Origin: SAR86 cluster bacterium
Lineage (GTDB): Bacteria > Pseudomonadota > Gammaproteobacteria > Pseudomonadales > Azotimanducaceae
Assembly: GCA_013204195.1 (NCBI GenBank)
Contig: JABMOJ010000347.1
Coordinates: 1-15,064 of the forward strand
DNA: 15,064 nucleotides
Direction of reading: 5' to 3'
Positions 1 through 8,023 of this stretch are shown here, one piece after another (position 1 is the stretch's first letter; the number at the start of each line of letters is the position of its first letter). The translations under genes and the position numbers were made by a program. The notes below the pieces were generated by a model that searched no databases, was not told where the DNA came from, and saw only the letters and a program-made list of their open reading frames with translations.

Positions 1-1703
1 ACATGAGCCAGGGCGATTTCTACGGTACTGAGAAATCCGTCGTAATGGGGCAAGACGACACTCTGAAAATCGAATTTGTCGGGGCTGACAATCAAGCCAC
101 GCAACTCGGTAAAAATATTCAGGTTGAAGCCGGTGAAGTGGTCGATGGTGCCTATATGAGCCGCACCGCTTTATGCCAATTTTACGCCGAGCAGATCAAG
201 GATGCCAAAGCCAAAGGTGTGCTTTGGTCCCTGCACCTGAAGGCCACCATGATGAAAATATCTGACCCCATCATGTTCGGCCATGCGGTACGCGCCTACT
301 ACGAGCCTGCCTTGAACAAACATGCTGCCGTATTCGAGGAACTCCACTTCGACGCCAACAATGGGATCGGCGATGCCTACGACAAGATCAAAAGCCTGCC
401 AGCAGACCAGAGTGCTTTGATCAAGGCAGATCTTGATGCCTGCCTGACGGAAGGTCCTGACCTGGCCATGGTAGACTCTAGCCGCGGCATTACCAACCTG
501 CACGTACCCAGCGATGTGATCATCGATGCTTCGATGCCCGCCGCTATTCGTGAGTCGGGTAAAATGTGGGGACCAGATGACGGGCTGCACGATATGAAGG
601 CCGTGATCCCGGATCGCTGTTACGCCGAAGTTTTCGAAGAAACCATTCGCCATTGTCGCGAAAATGGCGCCTTCGACCCGACCACCATGGGCTCTGTGCC
701 GAATGTCGGTCTGATGGCTCAAAAAGCTGAAGAGTATGGCTCCCACGACACGACTTTTGAAGTTGCGGCTGCCGGCCAAGTCAGAGTCTCCGACGGCGCA
801 GGCAATATTCTCATTGAACACAAGGTCGACGCCGGTGATATTTGGCGTCTCTGCCGAGTCAAAGACGGCCCGATTCGTGATTGGGTGAAGCTCGCGGTGA
901 GCCGCGCACGACTCACCGGTTGCCCCATCGTCTTCTGGCTCGACGAAAACCGTGCCCATGACGCCTGTTTGATCGCGAAGGTGAAAGCCTATTTACCTGA
1001 TCACGACCTGACCGGCATTGATTACCAGATCATGGACCCCGCTGCTGCAACCCGTCTGAGCCTGGAACGGGTCAGGTCTGGCGACACCATTATTTCTGTC
1101 ACCGGTAACGTCTTGCGCGATTACCTGACTGACCTGTTTCCGATTCTCGAACTAGGCACCAGTGCCAAGATGCTGTCTATCGTGCCATTAATCAACGGTG
1201 GTGGACTGTTTGAAACTGGCGCCGGCGGTTCAGCGCCAAAACATGTGCAGCAGTTTGAAAAAGAAGGTCACCTGCGCTGGGACTCTTTGGGCGAATTTTT
1301 AGCCTTGGGTGCTTCCCTTGAGCATCTGGCCCAGACCTTTAGCAATGAGCGGGCACAGATTCTCGCTGATACGCTGAATGTGGCGATTGGTCGTTTTCTC
1401 GAGGAAAACCGCTCGCCGTCCCGTAAGGTCGGCCAGCTGGATAACCGCGGCAGCCACTTCTATCTCGCACTATATTGGGCCGAGGCAGCCGCCAACCAGA
1501 ACCGAGACCCAAAACTGCAGGAAACCTTTACCCGGGTGGCAGCGCAGCTGGCGGAAAACGAGGCCAAAATTGTCGATGAGCTCAATGCGGCCCAAGGCTC
1601 TGCCCAGGATGTGGGGGGCTACTACGATCCCAACCCTGAGCTGGCGAATAAGGCCATGCGCCCGAGTCAGACGTTCAACAAAATCATCGACTCTGTTGCG
1701 TAG
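1..1703 (+). CDS. icd: Monomeric NADP-dependent isocitrate dehydrogenase, 5' end cut by window edge
   Basis: Cytoplasmic TCA-cycle enzyme that oxidatively decarboxylates isocitrate to 2-oxoglutarate with NADP+. The visible 566 residues from the Met codon at 3 match the monomeric (about 740-residue) family, not the short dimeric one. That Met is internal: it falls in the conserved HMS(Q/E)GDFYG segment, and about 175 residues are missing to the left. Adding 175 to the visible numbering places residues where I recall them in the Azotobacter vinelandii enzyme: K80 as substrate lysine 255, D175 as metal ligand 350, Y245 as Tyr420, D373 and D377 as metal ligands 548/552, and H414, R425 and R474 as NADP contacts 589/600/649. 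The offset holds throughout, so there is no indel and the intact protein should be about 741 residues. It stops at TAG 1701-1703 and a hairpin follows. Identification is very secure. Confidence 0.96.
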   Translation, partial: MSQGDFYGTEKSVVMGQDDTLKIEFVGADNQATQLGKNIQVEAGEVVDGAYMSRTALCQFYAEQIKDAKAKGVLWSLHLKATMMKISDPIMFGHAVRAYYEPALNKHAAVFEELHFDANNGIGDAYDKIKSLPADQSALIKADLDACLTEGPDLAMVDSSRGITNLHVPSDVIIDASMPAAIRESGKMWGPDDGLHDMKAVIPDRCYAEVFEETIRHCRENGAFDPTTMGSVPNVGLMAQKAEEYGSHDTTFEVAAAGQVRVSDGAGNILIEHKVDAGDIWRLCRVKDGPIRDWVKLAVSRARLTGCPIVFWLDENRAHDACLIAKVKAYLPDHDLTGIDYQIMDPAAATRLSLERVRSGDTIISVTGNVLRDYLTDLFPILELGTSAKMLSIVPLINGGGLFETGAGGSAPKHVQQFEKEGHLRWDSLGEFLALGASLEHLAQTFSNERAQILADTLNVAIGRFLEENRSPSRKVGQLDNRGSHFYLALYWAEAAANQNRDPKLQETFTRVAAQLAENEAKIVDELNAAQGSAQDVGGYYDPNPELANKAMRPSQTFNKIIDSVA

Positions 1704-1726
1704 CCGATAGGTTTATAGGCGCCTCG

Positions 1727-1759
1727 GATCCGGGTCACGACATTGTTATGACCCGGATC
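1727..1759 (+). terminator. Hairpin downstream of icd, possible terminator without a T tract
   Basis: A perfect 11-bp inverted repeat, GATCCGGGTCA (1727-1737) and TGACCCGGATC (1749-1759), is separated by an 11-nt loop and starts 23 bases after the icd stop. It is followed by ACGCTTGATCC, with no run of T, so it is not a canonical intrinsic terminator. It could act as a 3'-end stabiliser or assist Rho-dependent termination. Confidence 0.5.
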
Positions 1760-1844
1760 ACGCTTGATCCTCTTCGGCTGTCGAGAACAGCTAGCCTCGA
1801 CTTGTCCTAGGGAAATGGGTTTAGCTCAACTCAAGAGGCATTCA

Positions 1845-1997
1845 ATGAAACATTGGCTGTTGTTTTCCGTCGTCGTGCTCACCGCACCCACCACGATCGC
1901 CGCTACGATCGCCACCACTGCAGCCCCATCCAGAAGTGCTCCATCCAGAAGTGCTCCATCCCGAAGTGGCCGCCGCATTGGCCTGGTCGCTACCTGA
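1845..1997 (+). pseudogene. N-terminal (signal peptide) part of a frameshifted small secreted protein
   Basis: An ATG at 1845 has an AGAGG ribosome site at 1834-1838 and starts with MKHWLLFSVVVLTAPTTIAA, a good Sec signal peptide (Lys, hydrophobic core, small residues before the cut). This frame then turns into a low-complexity APSRS repeat and ends at 1997. The sensible continuation of the protein lies one frame away, beginning HPEVLHPEVL and continuing to 2292. Removing a single C from the CCCC run at 1924-1927 joins the two as ...ATTAAHPEVLHPEV. I read this as one gene with a one-base insertion. It may be a true mutation or a sequencing error. Function unknown. Confidence 0.55.
1926..1970 (+). 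repeat. Three tandem 15-bp repeats inside the small secreted protein gene
   Basis: Unit CCATCCAGAAGTGCT at 1926-1940 and 1941-1955 is identical, and 1956-1970 differs at two bases. In the downstream-protein frame it encodes HPEVL repeated. The unit is five codons, so copy-number change would lengthen the protein without altering its frame and cannot explain the frameshift next to it. Confidence 0.85.
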
Positions 1998-2292
1998 AAA
2001 TCCCTGTCAGCAACCGAAGCTCGCGGGCAAGAGCGCCGACATCGTCGACACCCAAGGCATACCCAGTCGCATGGATGTGGACTCCTACAAGATCGATCGA
2101 TTCAAACGCCAGGAAAAGCGCTGGCTGAAGTGCGTGGCTAACTACAAGCAAGGCCTCGTCACAGATTTTAGCCGTTTGAAAGACAGCGCCCAATACGGGC
2201 TAACACAACAGCAGGCCGACAAGATTTTAGCGAAACTGGCGCTGATTCAGGCGTCCGTCGAAGCACCCACCTACGTCACTAATATGCAGTAA
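1936..2292 (+). CDS. Hypothetical protein, C-terminal domain of the frameshifted secreted protein
   Basis: I do not recognise a named family. The first start codon available in this frame is a GTG at 1936, inside the tandem repeat and without a ribosome site, giving 118 residues; this is probably not the true start (see the signal-peptide fragment at 1845). The composition looks genuinely coding: after the HPEVL repeats comes AAALAWSLPENPCQQP, then a charged segment with KRQEKRWLKCVANYKQG and an amphipathic helical end, LTQQQADKILAKLALIQASVE. Two cysteines, one in ENPCQQP and one in WLKCVANY, could form a disulphide in an exported protein. If the frame is repaired the product would be about 148 residues, with a signal peptide and a mature helical domain, presumably periplasmic. 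A strong terminator begins about 50 bases downstream, consistent with a stand-alone gene. Confidence 0.6.
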   Translation: MLHPEVLHPEVAAALAWSLPENPCQQPKLAGKSADIVDTQGIPSRMDVDSYKIDRFKRQEKRWLKCVANYKQGLVTDFSRLKDSAQYGLTQQQADKILAKLALIQASVEAPTYVTNMQ

Positions 2293-2343
2293 TGGCTGGC
2301 CCAGCGACAATAGGGAAGCGCCAGGGTTAACAAAACTGCAGGC

Positions 2344-2375
2344 AAAAAAAAGGCGGCCATTAGGCCGCCTTTTTT
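2344..2375. terminator. Bidirectional intrinsic terminator
   Basis: A GGCGGCC stem (2352-2358), an ATTA loop and a GGCCGCC arm (2363-2369) are flanked by eight A on the left and six T on the right. It serves the (+) small secreted gene ending at 2292 and the (-) receptor gene ending at 2392, which converge here. Confidence 0.92.
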
Positions 2376-2391
2376 ATTTCAACTACCTGTA

Positions 2392-5250
2392 CTAGCGCAG
2401 TGTGTAGCTCACTTCGACACCATAAACGCGAGGTTCGGTAACCTGAGCCGTACGCTTGTAGCCGTCTTCGGCGCCAGAAGCCAGAATCTGACGAATACCA
2501 ATGTCATTCTGCACATTGTTAACAAACCCTGACACTGTCCACTCGTCAGAAGCGCTGGTCCAAGTGGCACGCAGATCGATGCGATCATAAGCTGGCGCCA
2601 AATCAAGCGCGCTTTCGAAGGCTGAGAAGTAGACGTCATCGATGTAGCTGTAAGTCATCATCAAGTCGACCTTACCTGCGTCATCAAAGTCCAGCGCATA
2701 AACACCGTAAAGGCTTCCCTTAGTCTTCGGCACCTGTGGCAGCGAGCGGCCTTTAATATCACGAACCCGATCAGGATTAGTCAGGTCGGTGTATAAAACA
2801 CCCGGGGTTGTTGGATCAGTACCGTCAACCACAAAGAACGACTCTGTATATTCAGTGTCTGTGTAGCTGAAGTTACCGCCCACAGTTAGCTCGTCAGTTG
2901 GCAACCACAGAACTTCAACTTCAAGACCATTGATAACCGCGCCAGGTGCGGCCTGAACCGAAGTCGTTGAGGCAACAACAGCACAAGCACTCTGCAAACT
3001 CTGCTCAGTTGCTACTGGCGGACAGGCTTCTTCAGTACGAGTGTGAATGCTGTCATAGTTGTAACGGTAGATTGAGCCATTCAGTTGCAACGTGTTGTTT
3101 AACATTTGAGTCTTGTAGCCCACTTCGTAGGCGATCAGCTCTTCTGGCTCATAGGCTGGTGTCTGACTAAAAAACGCCAGGTTAAAGCCACCGGAACGAT
3201 AGCCCGTGGTGACGTTAGCGTACATCATGGTGTCGTCAGAGATATTGTAGTCCAAGTTGACGCGCCATGTGACTTTGCTATCTTCACGCTCGAGTTGACG
3301 ATACAGGCCGAAGGTAATCGGCACGCCGTTCAACCAAGGCTCAACCACACCTGTAGGCTGCAGCGTTGTTGGACTAATAGCACCACGCACAATGTTGGCA
3401 GTCGCCAGATTCAAACCCACTGCGGCAAGAATGTCGCCGTTTTCAGCATAACGTGCCAGCACTTCTTCGCCTTTCACTTCATCTCGCGCATAGCGAATAC
3501 CGGCGGTCAGTGTGAACAGCTCATTGATGTCCCATACGCCCTGGGTGTAGGCCGCAAAAGCATCGCGCTTGGTCTGATTATTCACCAGACGTTCGGTACC
3601 GATAGTCGCCGGTCCATGCTCGACACTACCCAGTGTGCTGCCGCCCAAATAGGGTCCTGCCGTTACTGTTGCAGTGCCGATAGGCGCATCGATGCCGGCA
3701 GCCTTGGCACTTGCCAGGCTAACGGGTGTAGTTGTGCCAGTCAGGAAGGTCAGCGCTGGGTCGCCGGGTACCGCACCTGGCGCAACAGTGGCCAATATGG
3801 TGTCCAGCGCGAAAGCCGGATCCGTATATTGAGTCTGGCCTACGGAGCTATAGAAATCATACCGCTGATCGATCGCAGCGTTGTAGAAAAAGATACCTGA
3901 CGTAAATGTCAAAGCATCGCCCACATCCCAGAACAACTGGAATTCATGTGAGGCATATTCCGCTTCATGATTAACGTAGTACTGATTATCACGAGTCGTG
4001 TTCGCCGTATTGTCGTCATCCGTCGTACGCTCGTACAACAATTCGCTGTAACCGAACAGGTACTTGAAGGTCAAACCATCACGGATGTCGTAGGTGAATT
4101 CCAACTGGTTACCCTGTTGGTCGAACTGCTCACGATTGAGGCCATTGGTGTAGGCGCACAGATCATTGCCGTCGATGTTCTCGCGATCAGTTATCACACA
4201 AGAGCTCGGATTCAGCGGCTGACCATTCGCGTCAGTGGCACCTTGCGCCATATTGGCCCGGTAAAAGCCCGTATCTACGCCTGGACGAACATACTGCGCC
4301 GTGATCAGATCACCAGTAGTCGGGTTTGTGTAATTCAGGACAGGCTGAGTCGGGTCGATGAAAGTCGACGCCAGCGGGTTAGTAGTGTTAGTCGCGTCAA
4401 CGACGCGCAGCGCATTATTGAGACGAGTGTAGTTACGCAGACCATCGCCACCAGGAGCACTGTTCTCACCGTTGAGCACAATTAAACCACCGCCATCAGC
4501 ACCACCCATAACTCGATCGACTTTGGCCAGGTTACTACGCAGGTTAACAGTCATGCTGTCGTTGACCTGCCATTCCAAAGACAGGGATACGTTTTCTTCA
4601 TCACCGCTATCCAGGTCTTCGCCGAAGCCTTTCTCTTCGACCCAACCGTCATGTTCCCGGGAGGAGAAAGTCAAACGACCATTCAAAATTTCAGCAATCA
4701 GCGGACCTGAAACCATACCGTAAAAATCTTGGGTTCCATAGCTGCCAGCAATACCCTTGGCAGCAAATTCCAATTCGTCAGTTGGTTTTTTATACAGGAA
4801 GTTCATGGCACCACCGACGGCATTACGGCCATACAGAGTACCCTGGGGTCCACGTAGCACTTCGATACGATCGATATCCCAAAAAGAACCGATAGTCGCG
4901 GTATACAAATCTTCTGAGTAGATGCCGTTCATATAAGTAGCAACACCGGGATCACCGCCCAGGTTGCGAAAATTTCGGCCAACGCCACGAATCGCCGAGT
5001 CGTAAGGCTGGATCGTAGTAGCAGGTATCATGTTCTGCAAATCTGACTGATTACGAATACCAAAATCATCAATCATTTCTGATGTAAATGCTGTGATCGA
5101 GATTGACGTATCTTGGACAGATGATTCTTTTCTTTCAGCGGTGACAACCACTTCTTCAATCTGTCGATCAGCGGCCAGCAGTTGCGTCGGCATACTGACA
5201 ACGCTCCCTGCCAGCATAAATGCTGTTAACCTTTTAAGATTAAAATTCAT
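2392..5250 (-). CDS. TonB-dependent outer-membrane receptor
   Basis: Outer-membrane beta-barrel transporter energised by TonB-ExbBD; substrate not determinable from sequence. Start chosen at ATG 5250 (952 residues), because GGAGG lies 4 nt upstream and the product then begins MNFNLKRLTAFMLAGSVVSM, a clean signal peptide ending near LLA-A27. An ATG at 5274 in the same frame has no ribosome site. A TonB box, EEVVVTA, lies at residues 32-38. The plug domain covers about 45-155, with the signatures IRGVGRN, YMNGIY and RIEVLRGPQGTLYGRNAVGG. The barrel fills the rest and ends YGVEVSYTLR, so the last residue is Arg instead of the usual aromatic. Cysteine pairs C351/C365 and C743/C756 sit in probable external loops and may form disulphides. 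This is the broad iron-complex-receptor-like class expanded in marine gammaproteobacteria and sphingomonads; siderophore, vitamin or lipid/aromatic substrates are all possible. It has its own leader and no partner genes adjacent. Confidence 0.93.
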   Translation of the reverse strand: MNFNLKRLTAFMLAGSVVSMPTQLLAADRQIEEVVVTAERKESSVQDTSISITAFTSEMIDDFGIRNQSDLQNMIPATTIQPYDSAIRGVGRNFRNLGGDPGVATYMNGIYSEDLYTATIGSFWDIDRIEVLRGPQGTLYGRNAVGGAMNFLYKKPTDELEFAAKGIAGSYGTQDFYGMVSGPLIAEILNGRLTFSSREHDGWVEEKGFGEDLDSGDEENVSLSLEWQVNDSMTVNLRSNLAKVDRVMGGADGGGLIVLNGENSAPGGDGLRNYTRLNNALRVVDATNTTNPLASTFIDPTQPVLNYTNPTTGDLITAQYVRPGVDTGFYRANMAQGATDANGQPLNPSSCVITDRENIDGNDLCAYTNGLNREQFDQQGNQLEFTYDIRDGLTFKYLFGYSELLYERTTDDDNTANTTRDNQYYVNHEAEYASHEFQLFWDVGDALTFTSGIFFYNAAIDQRYDFYSSVGQTQYTDPAFALDTILATVAPGAVPGDPALTFLTGTTTPVSLASAKAAGIDAPIGTATVTAGPYLGGSTLGSVEHGPATIGTERLVNNQTKRDAFAAYTQGVWDINELFTLTAGIRYARDEVKGEEVLARYAENGDILAAVGLNLATANIVRGAISPTTLQPTGVVEPWLNGVPITFGLYRQLEREDSKVTWRVNLDYNISDDTMMYANVTTGYRSGGFNLAFFSQTPAYEPEELIAYEVGYKTQMLNNTLQLNGSIYRYNYDSIHTRTEEACPPVATEQSLQSACAVVASTTSVQAAPGAVINGLEVEVLWLPTDELTVGGNFSYTDTEYTESFFVVDGTDPTTPGVLYTDLTNPDRVRDIKGRSLPQVPKTKGSLYGVYALDFDDAGKVDLMMTYSYIDDVYFSAFESALDLAPAYDRIDLRATWTSASDEWTVSGFVNNVQNDIGIRQILASGAEDGYKRTAQVTEPRVYGVEVSYTLR

Positions 5251-5252
5251 TA

Positions 5253-5259
5253 CCCCTCC
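5253..5259 (-). promoter_or_regulatory. Ribosome binding site deciding the receptor start
   Basis: On the minus strand GGAGGGG stands directly before TA-ATG (5250), with GGAGG four bases from the start codon. It picks the ATG at 5250 over the in-frame ATG at 5274. Confidence 0.7.
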
Positions 5260-5335
5260 AAATTTTTTAGGCATCAGATCAAACTGACGATTTTTTTCAG
5301 CCGCACACCGGTTCCCCCTGAGCGCGAGCAGCGGG

Positions 5336-5364
5336 CATCCTAGAGGGTTAGGGCGAACAAGTAA
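5336..5364 (-). promoter_or_regulatory. Candidate sigma-70 promoter for the TonB-dependent receptor
   Basis: On the minus strand TTTACT (5359-5364), a 17-bp spacer and TAGGAT (5336-5341) each match four of six consensus bases. They would give a leader of about 80 nt before the start at 5250. The match is modest; no clear Fur-type palindrome was seen beside it. Confidence 0.3.
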
Positions 5365-5427
5365 ACAGGGGGGTTGATTTATTAGATATTAGTGTGACAT
5401 TGATATCAGCGTGGTGAATATGTGGTT

Positions 5428-5467
5428 TAAAAACGCACAGTCGGGTTAAGTAAAAACCGACCGTGCG
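5428..5467 (-). terminator. Intrinsic terminator after the acyl-CoA dehydrogenase gene
   Basis: Read on the minus strand, CGCACGGTCGG (5467-5457) pairs with CCGACTGTGCG (5444-5434) through 11 pairs including one G-U, and is followed at once by TTTTTAAA. It begins 15 bases after the dehydrogenase stop and ends the GST/DUF2058/dehydrogenase block. Confidence 0.85.
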
Positions 5468-5481
5468 CGTTGACAATCAAC

Positions 5482-6729
5482 CTACCACAGGTCGTATTTC
5501 TGTAATTCGGCGCGACCGACTACCATGTGATGCACCTCATCCGGGCCATCCGCAAAACGCAGATGACGCATATCGGTGTACATGGATGCCAGCGGCGACC
5601 ACTGAGAGATACCTGTCGCTCCATGCATCTGAATCGCTTGGTCAATAATCAGGCAGACTTTCTCAGGAACCATAGCCTTAACCGCACTGACGTAAACCCG
5701 GGCTTCCTTGTTGCCCAACACATCCATGGCTTTCGCTGCCTGCAACACCATCAATTTCATGGCATCGATCTCGATTCGAGCCCGAGCAATGATCTCAAGA
5801 TTTTTACCCAGCTTGGCAATAGGCTTGCCGAACGCAACCCGCGAACCGGCACGGGTGACCATCAACTCGAGGGCTTTTTCCGCTTTACCGATGGAGCGCA
5901 TACAGTGATGGATTCGACCCGGCCCAAGGCGTACCTGGGAAATTTCAAAACCCTTACCTTCGCCTAACAGAATATTCTCTTTCGGCACTCGAACATTATT
6001 GAAGCGAATATGCATATGTCCACGGGGCGCATGATCTTGCCCGAACACCTGCATGCCTTCGAGTATCTCCACTCCCGGCGTATCCGTGGGCACCAATATC
6101 TGCGACTGCTGACGACTGGGCGGCGCATCGGGACTGGTTTTCACCATGGTGATCATGATCTTACAGCGAGGATCGCCAGCGCCAGAGATATAAAACTTCT
6201 CGCCATTGATCACCCACTCGTCACCTTCGAGGACTGCGCTGGTGCTAATGTTTTTGGCATCCGACGATGGGATGTTAGGTTCTGTCATGGCGTAGGCGGA
6301 ACGAATCTCACCATTGAGCAATGGCTTTAACCATTTCTCTTTTTGGGCTTCGGTACCGACTCGCTCAAGCACTTCCATGTTACCCGTATCTGGTGCGCTG
6401 CAGTTCAGTGTCTCAGACGCCAGGCTGTATTTGCCCAGCTCGGCGGCGATATAGGCGTAGTCTAGGTTTGTCAGCCCATCACCCATTTCAGAGTCAGGCA
6501 AGAAAAAATTCCACAATCCTGAAGCCTTGGCTTTATCTTTCGCGCCTTCCAACAGCTCCAATTGACGGGGGTGCCAAGACCAGCGATCGACCTTACCTTT
6601 TTCAAGGCTATGAAACTCCTCAATGATCGGCTCAACGTTCTCAGCGATATGTTTTTTCACCGCATCCATGAGGGGCTGGGCCCGCTCGGACATGGCCAGT
6701 GTATATAAGTCATTTGCGATATCGGGCAT
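5482..6729 (-). CDS. Acyl-CoA dehydrogenase, ACAD10/11-like
   Basis: FAD-dependent cytoplasmic flavoenzyme that normally introduces the alpha,beta double bond in an acyl-CoA. The 415 residues show the complete fold: helical N-terminal domain, the flavin-binding strand domain with AYAMTEPNIPSSDAKN (145-160) and EWVINGEKFYISGA (171-184), and the C-terminal helical domain with RVAFGKPIAKLG (297-308) and QMHGATGIS (367-375). The segment ADGPDEVH (393-400) is typical of the ACAD10/11 branch; D394 aligns where medium-chain enzymes carry the catalytic Glu of YEGT. ATG 6729 has GGAG ten bases upstream. It lies 57 bases behind the DUF2058 gene on the same strand and has a terminator right after it. 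Bacterial relatives include LvaC, which acts on phosphorylated 4-hydroxyvaleryl-CoA. The substrate here is unknown; the family call is firm. Confidence 0.93.
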   Translation of the reverse strand: MPDIANDLYTLAMSERAQPLMDAVKKHIAENVEPIIEEFHSLEKGKVDRWSWHPRQLELLEGAKDKAKASGLWNFFLPDSEMGDGLTNLDYAYIAAELGKYSLASETLNCSAPDTGNMEVLERVGTEAQKEKWLKPLLNGEIRSAYAMTEPNIPSSDAKNISTSAVLEGDEWVINGEKFYISGAGDPRCKIMITMVKTSPDAPPSRQQSQILVPTDTPGVEILEGMQVFGQDHAPRGHMHIRFNNVRVPKENILLGEGKGFEISQVRLGPGRIHHCMRSIGKAEKALELMVTRAGSRVAFGKPIAKLGKNLEIIARARIEIDAMKLMVLQAAKAMDVLGNKEARVYVSAVKAMVPEKVCLIIDQAIQMHGATGISQWSPLASMYTDMRHLRFADGPDEVHHMVVGRAELQKYDLW

Positions 6730-6786
6730 AGGCTTGGTTCTCCGTAATGGTTTTTTTGTTGGGACTACGCTTGTGCTGAATACTAC

Positions 6787-7335
6787 CTACCATTCGAGAT
6801 CATCAGGGATCTGGAAGTCTTTATAGGGATCATCCTCATCAACCGCGTCTTTGTCTCGCTCATAAAGATAGAGAATGACGTCGTCTTTGCGCGCTATGAT
6901 GCGACGCGCGACTTGCTCTGGCACCATATCATAACCATCAGCCTTTTTGACGATCGCCAGATAACCCTGGTTCAGCTGGGTTTTATTTTCCTGTGATACA
7001 TAAATATTCTTGATCACACCCTGGTCGGCAAACTTATAGGCGATGTCGCCGGTCTGGCGCTGACTGTTGGTTTCAATCAATTGCTTGATCTGGGCATCCA
7101 GTGCCCGCGCGTTGGCAACCTGATTTTTTTCCTCGTTCTTCAGCCGATCACTGGCCAACTTGTCTTCCAGCACTTGTTTGGCCTCAAGTTTGCTGGTGTC
7201 GAGTGCTCCGTGTTTTTCCCGTACGTCTTTGCGATGCAGGCCGTTCTGAGCCTTGCGCAATTGCTTTTCGCTGACGAGGCCCACCTTGCGGAGTTGATCT
7301 TGCAGCGATGAGCCACCCTTACTGTTCTTTTTCAA
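6787..7335 (-). CDS. yaiL: DUF2058 (YaiL-like) protein
   Basis: A 182-residue protein clearly related to E. coli YaiL. It has an N-terminal LQDQLRKVGLVSEKQL motif, a long Lys/Glu-rich helix (about 20-85, probably coiled coil), the conserved QIKQLIETN and GDIAYKFAD...IKNIYVS segment, and the acidic tail DEDDPYKDFQIPDDLEW that defines the family. Biochemical function is not established; it is a soluble, highly charged protein often described as nucleoprotein-like. The start is TTG at 7335, supported by GGAGA eight bases upstream and because no ATG gives the conserved N-terminus. The TTG overlaps the TGA stop of the GST-like gene (TTGA), implying translational coupling. Confidence 0.9.
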   Translation of the reverse strand: MKKNSKGGSSLQDQLRKVGLVSEKQLRKAQNGLHRKDVREKHGALDTSKLEAKQVLEDKLASDRLKNEEKNQVANARALDAQIKQLIETNSQRQTGDIAYKFADQGVIKNIYVSQENKTQLNQGYLAIVKKADGYDMVPEQVARRIIARKDDVILYLYERDKDAVDEDDPYKDFQIPDDLEW

Positions 7336-8012
7336 CTTGCTTGTCTCCTATCGGTTTCCAAGGGGCTAGGCCACAGGGTATCTGGATCCTGGGGTTGCCA
7401 GGGTGGGTATTTTGTCATAATCCCGGCAAACAAGTCTCCCGCCAGGAACCCGTCAAGCCAGAGAATCAGAGCGCTGTAGGGCCGAGTGCGAAACCAGGCC
7501 AGGTCGACATGGGCAAATTGGCGAACAAAGGGCAGGATAGCCATATCCACATAAGACGGTCGCTCACCGAACAGATAGGGTGCGCGGCGCAATCGCTCAT
7601 CCAGCTGAAAGAGGAAAACCTCACACTGATCGCGGGCGGCGTGCGCCTCTTCAATAGCATCGCGGCCGGCATACTTGTAACGATCCAGATGCCCTTTAAA
7701 GGCCTGATCATTTTCTGCTACCAAGGCCGCCATCAAAGCCACTTGCTGCCCGTCGGTGCTGAGCCCGCCGGCCGGGTCATTTTGCGCCAGAGCCCAGAGG
7801 AGTATATCCAGACTCTCGTGGATAACCTCAGCGTCAGCCAGCACCAGCACCGGCACCGTGGCCTTGGCCGAGACTTGCAGCAAAGCCGCCGGCTTATGCT
7901 TCAAAGCGACCTCTCGCAAGCGTACAGTCACCCCAGCCACGGACAACGCCAACCGCGCCCGCATGGCATAGGGACAGCGACGAAAGCTGTAAAGGATAGG
8001 ATGCTCAACCAT
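7332..8012 (-). CDS. Glutathione S-transferase-like protein
   Basis: Thioredoxin-fold plus helical GST-like protein. From ATG 8012 it has 226 residues and begins MVEHPILYSFRRCPYAMRAR, where the CPYA motif occupies the glutathione/thiol site. KATVPVLVL carries the cis-proline and IHESLDIL the conserved Glu-Ser that contacts the glutathione gamma-glutamyl group. The C-terminal helical domain includes LFGERPSYVDMAILPFVRQF, with the GST N-capping Ser and Asp. The frame is open as far as 8150, but the extra 46 residues match nothing in the family, so ATG 8012 is preferred, although no strong ribosome site precedes it. The stop overlaps the start of the DUF2058 gene by four bases. The substrate is unknown; a disulphide reductase or conjugating role is possible. 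Confidence 0.87.
   Translation of the reverse strand: MVEHPILYSFRRCPYAMRARLALSVAGVTVRLREVALKHKPAALLQVSAKATVPVLVLADAEVIHESLDILLWALAQNDPAGGLSTDGQQVALMAALVAENDQAFKGHLDRYKYAGRDAIEEAHAARDQCEVFLFQLDERLRRAPYLFGERPSYVDMAILPFVRQFAHVDLAWFRTRPYSALILWLDGFLAGDLFAGIMTKYPPWQPQDPDTLWPSPLETDRRQAS
7344..7348 (-). promoter_or_regulatory. Ribosome binding site supporting the TTG start of the DUF2058 gene
   Basis: GGAGA on the minus strand lies eight bases before TTG (7335-7333), inside the end of the upstream GST-like reading frame. It justifies the non-ATG start. Confidence 0.6.
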
Positions 8013-8023
8013 GGTCAATATCA

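Noticed and set aside
3..5. ATG as the start of the isocitrate dehydrogenase
   Set aside because: It lies in the middle of the conserved HMS(Q/E)GDFYG segment and about 175 N-terminal residues would be missing, so it is an internal Met.
171..959. Long open frame on the minus strand within icd
   Set aside because: It is antisense to a fully conserved enzyme, and its translation has no recognisable motif or ribosome site.
1924..1927. Phase-variation tract
   Set aside because: Four C residues are too few for high-rate slippage; mutation or sequencing error is likelier.
3106..3900. 264-codon open frame on the plus strand within the receptor gene
   Set aside because: It is antisense to a well-supported TonB-dependent receptor, and its translation looks like a shadow with scattered Cys/His and no domain.
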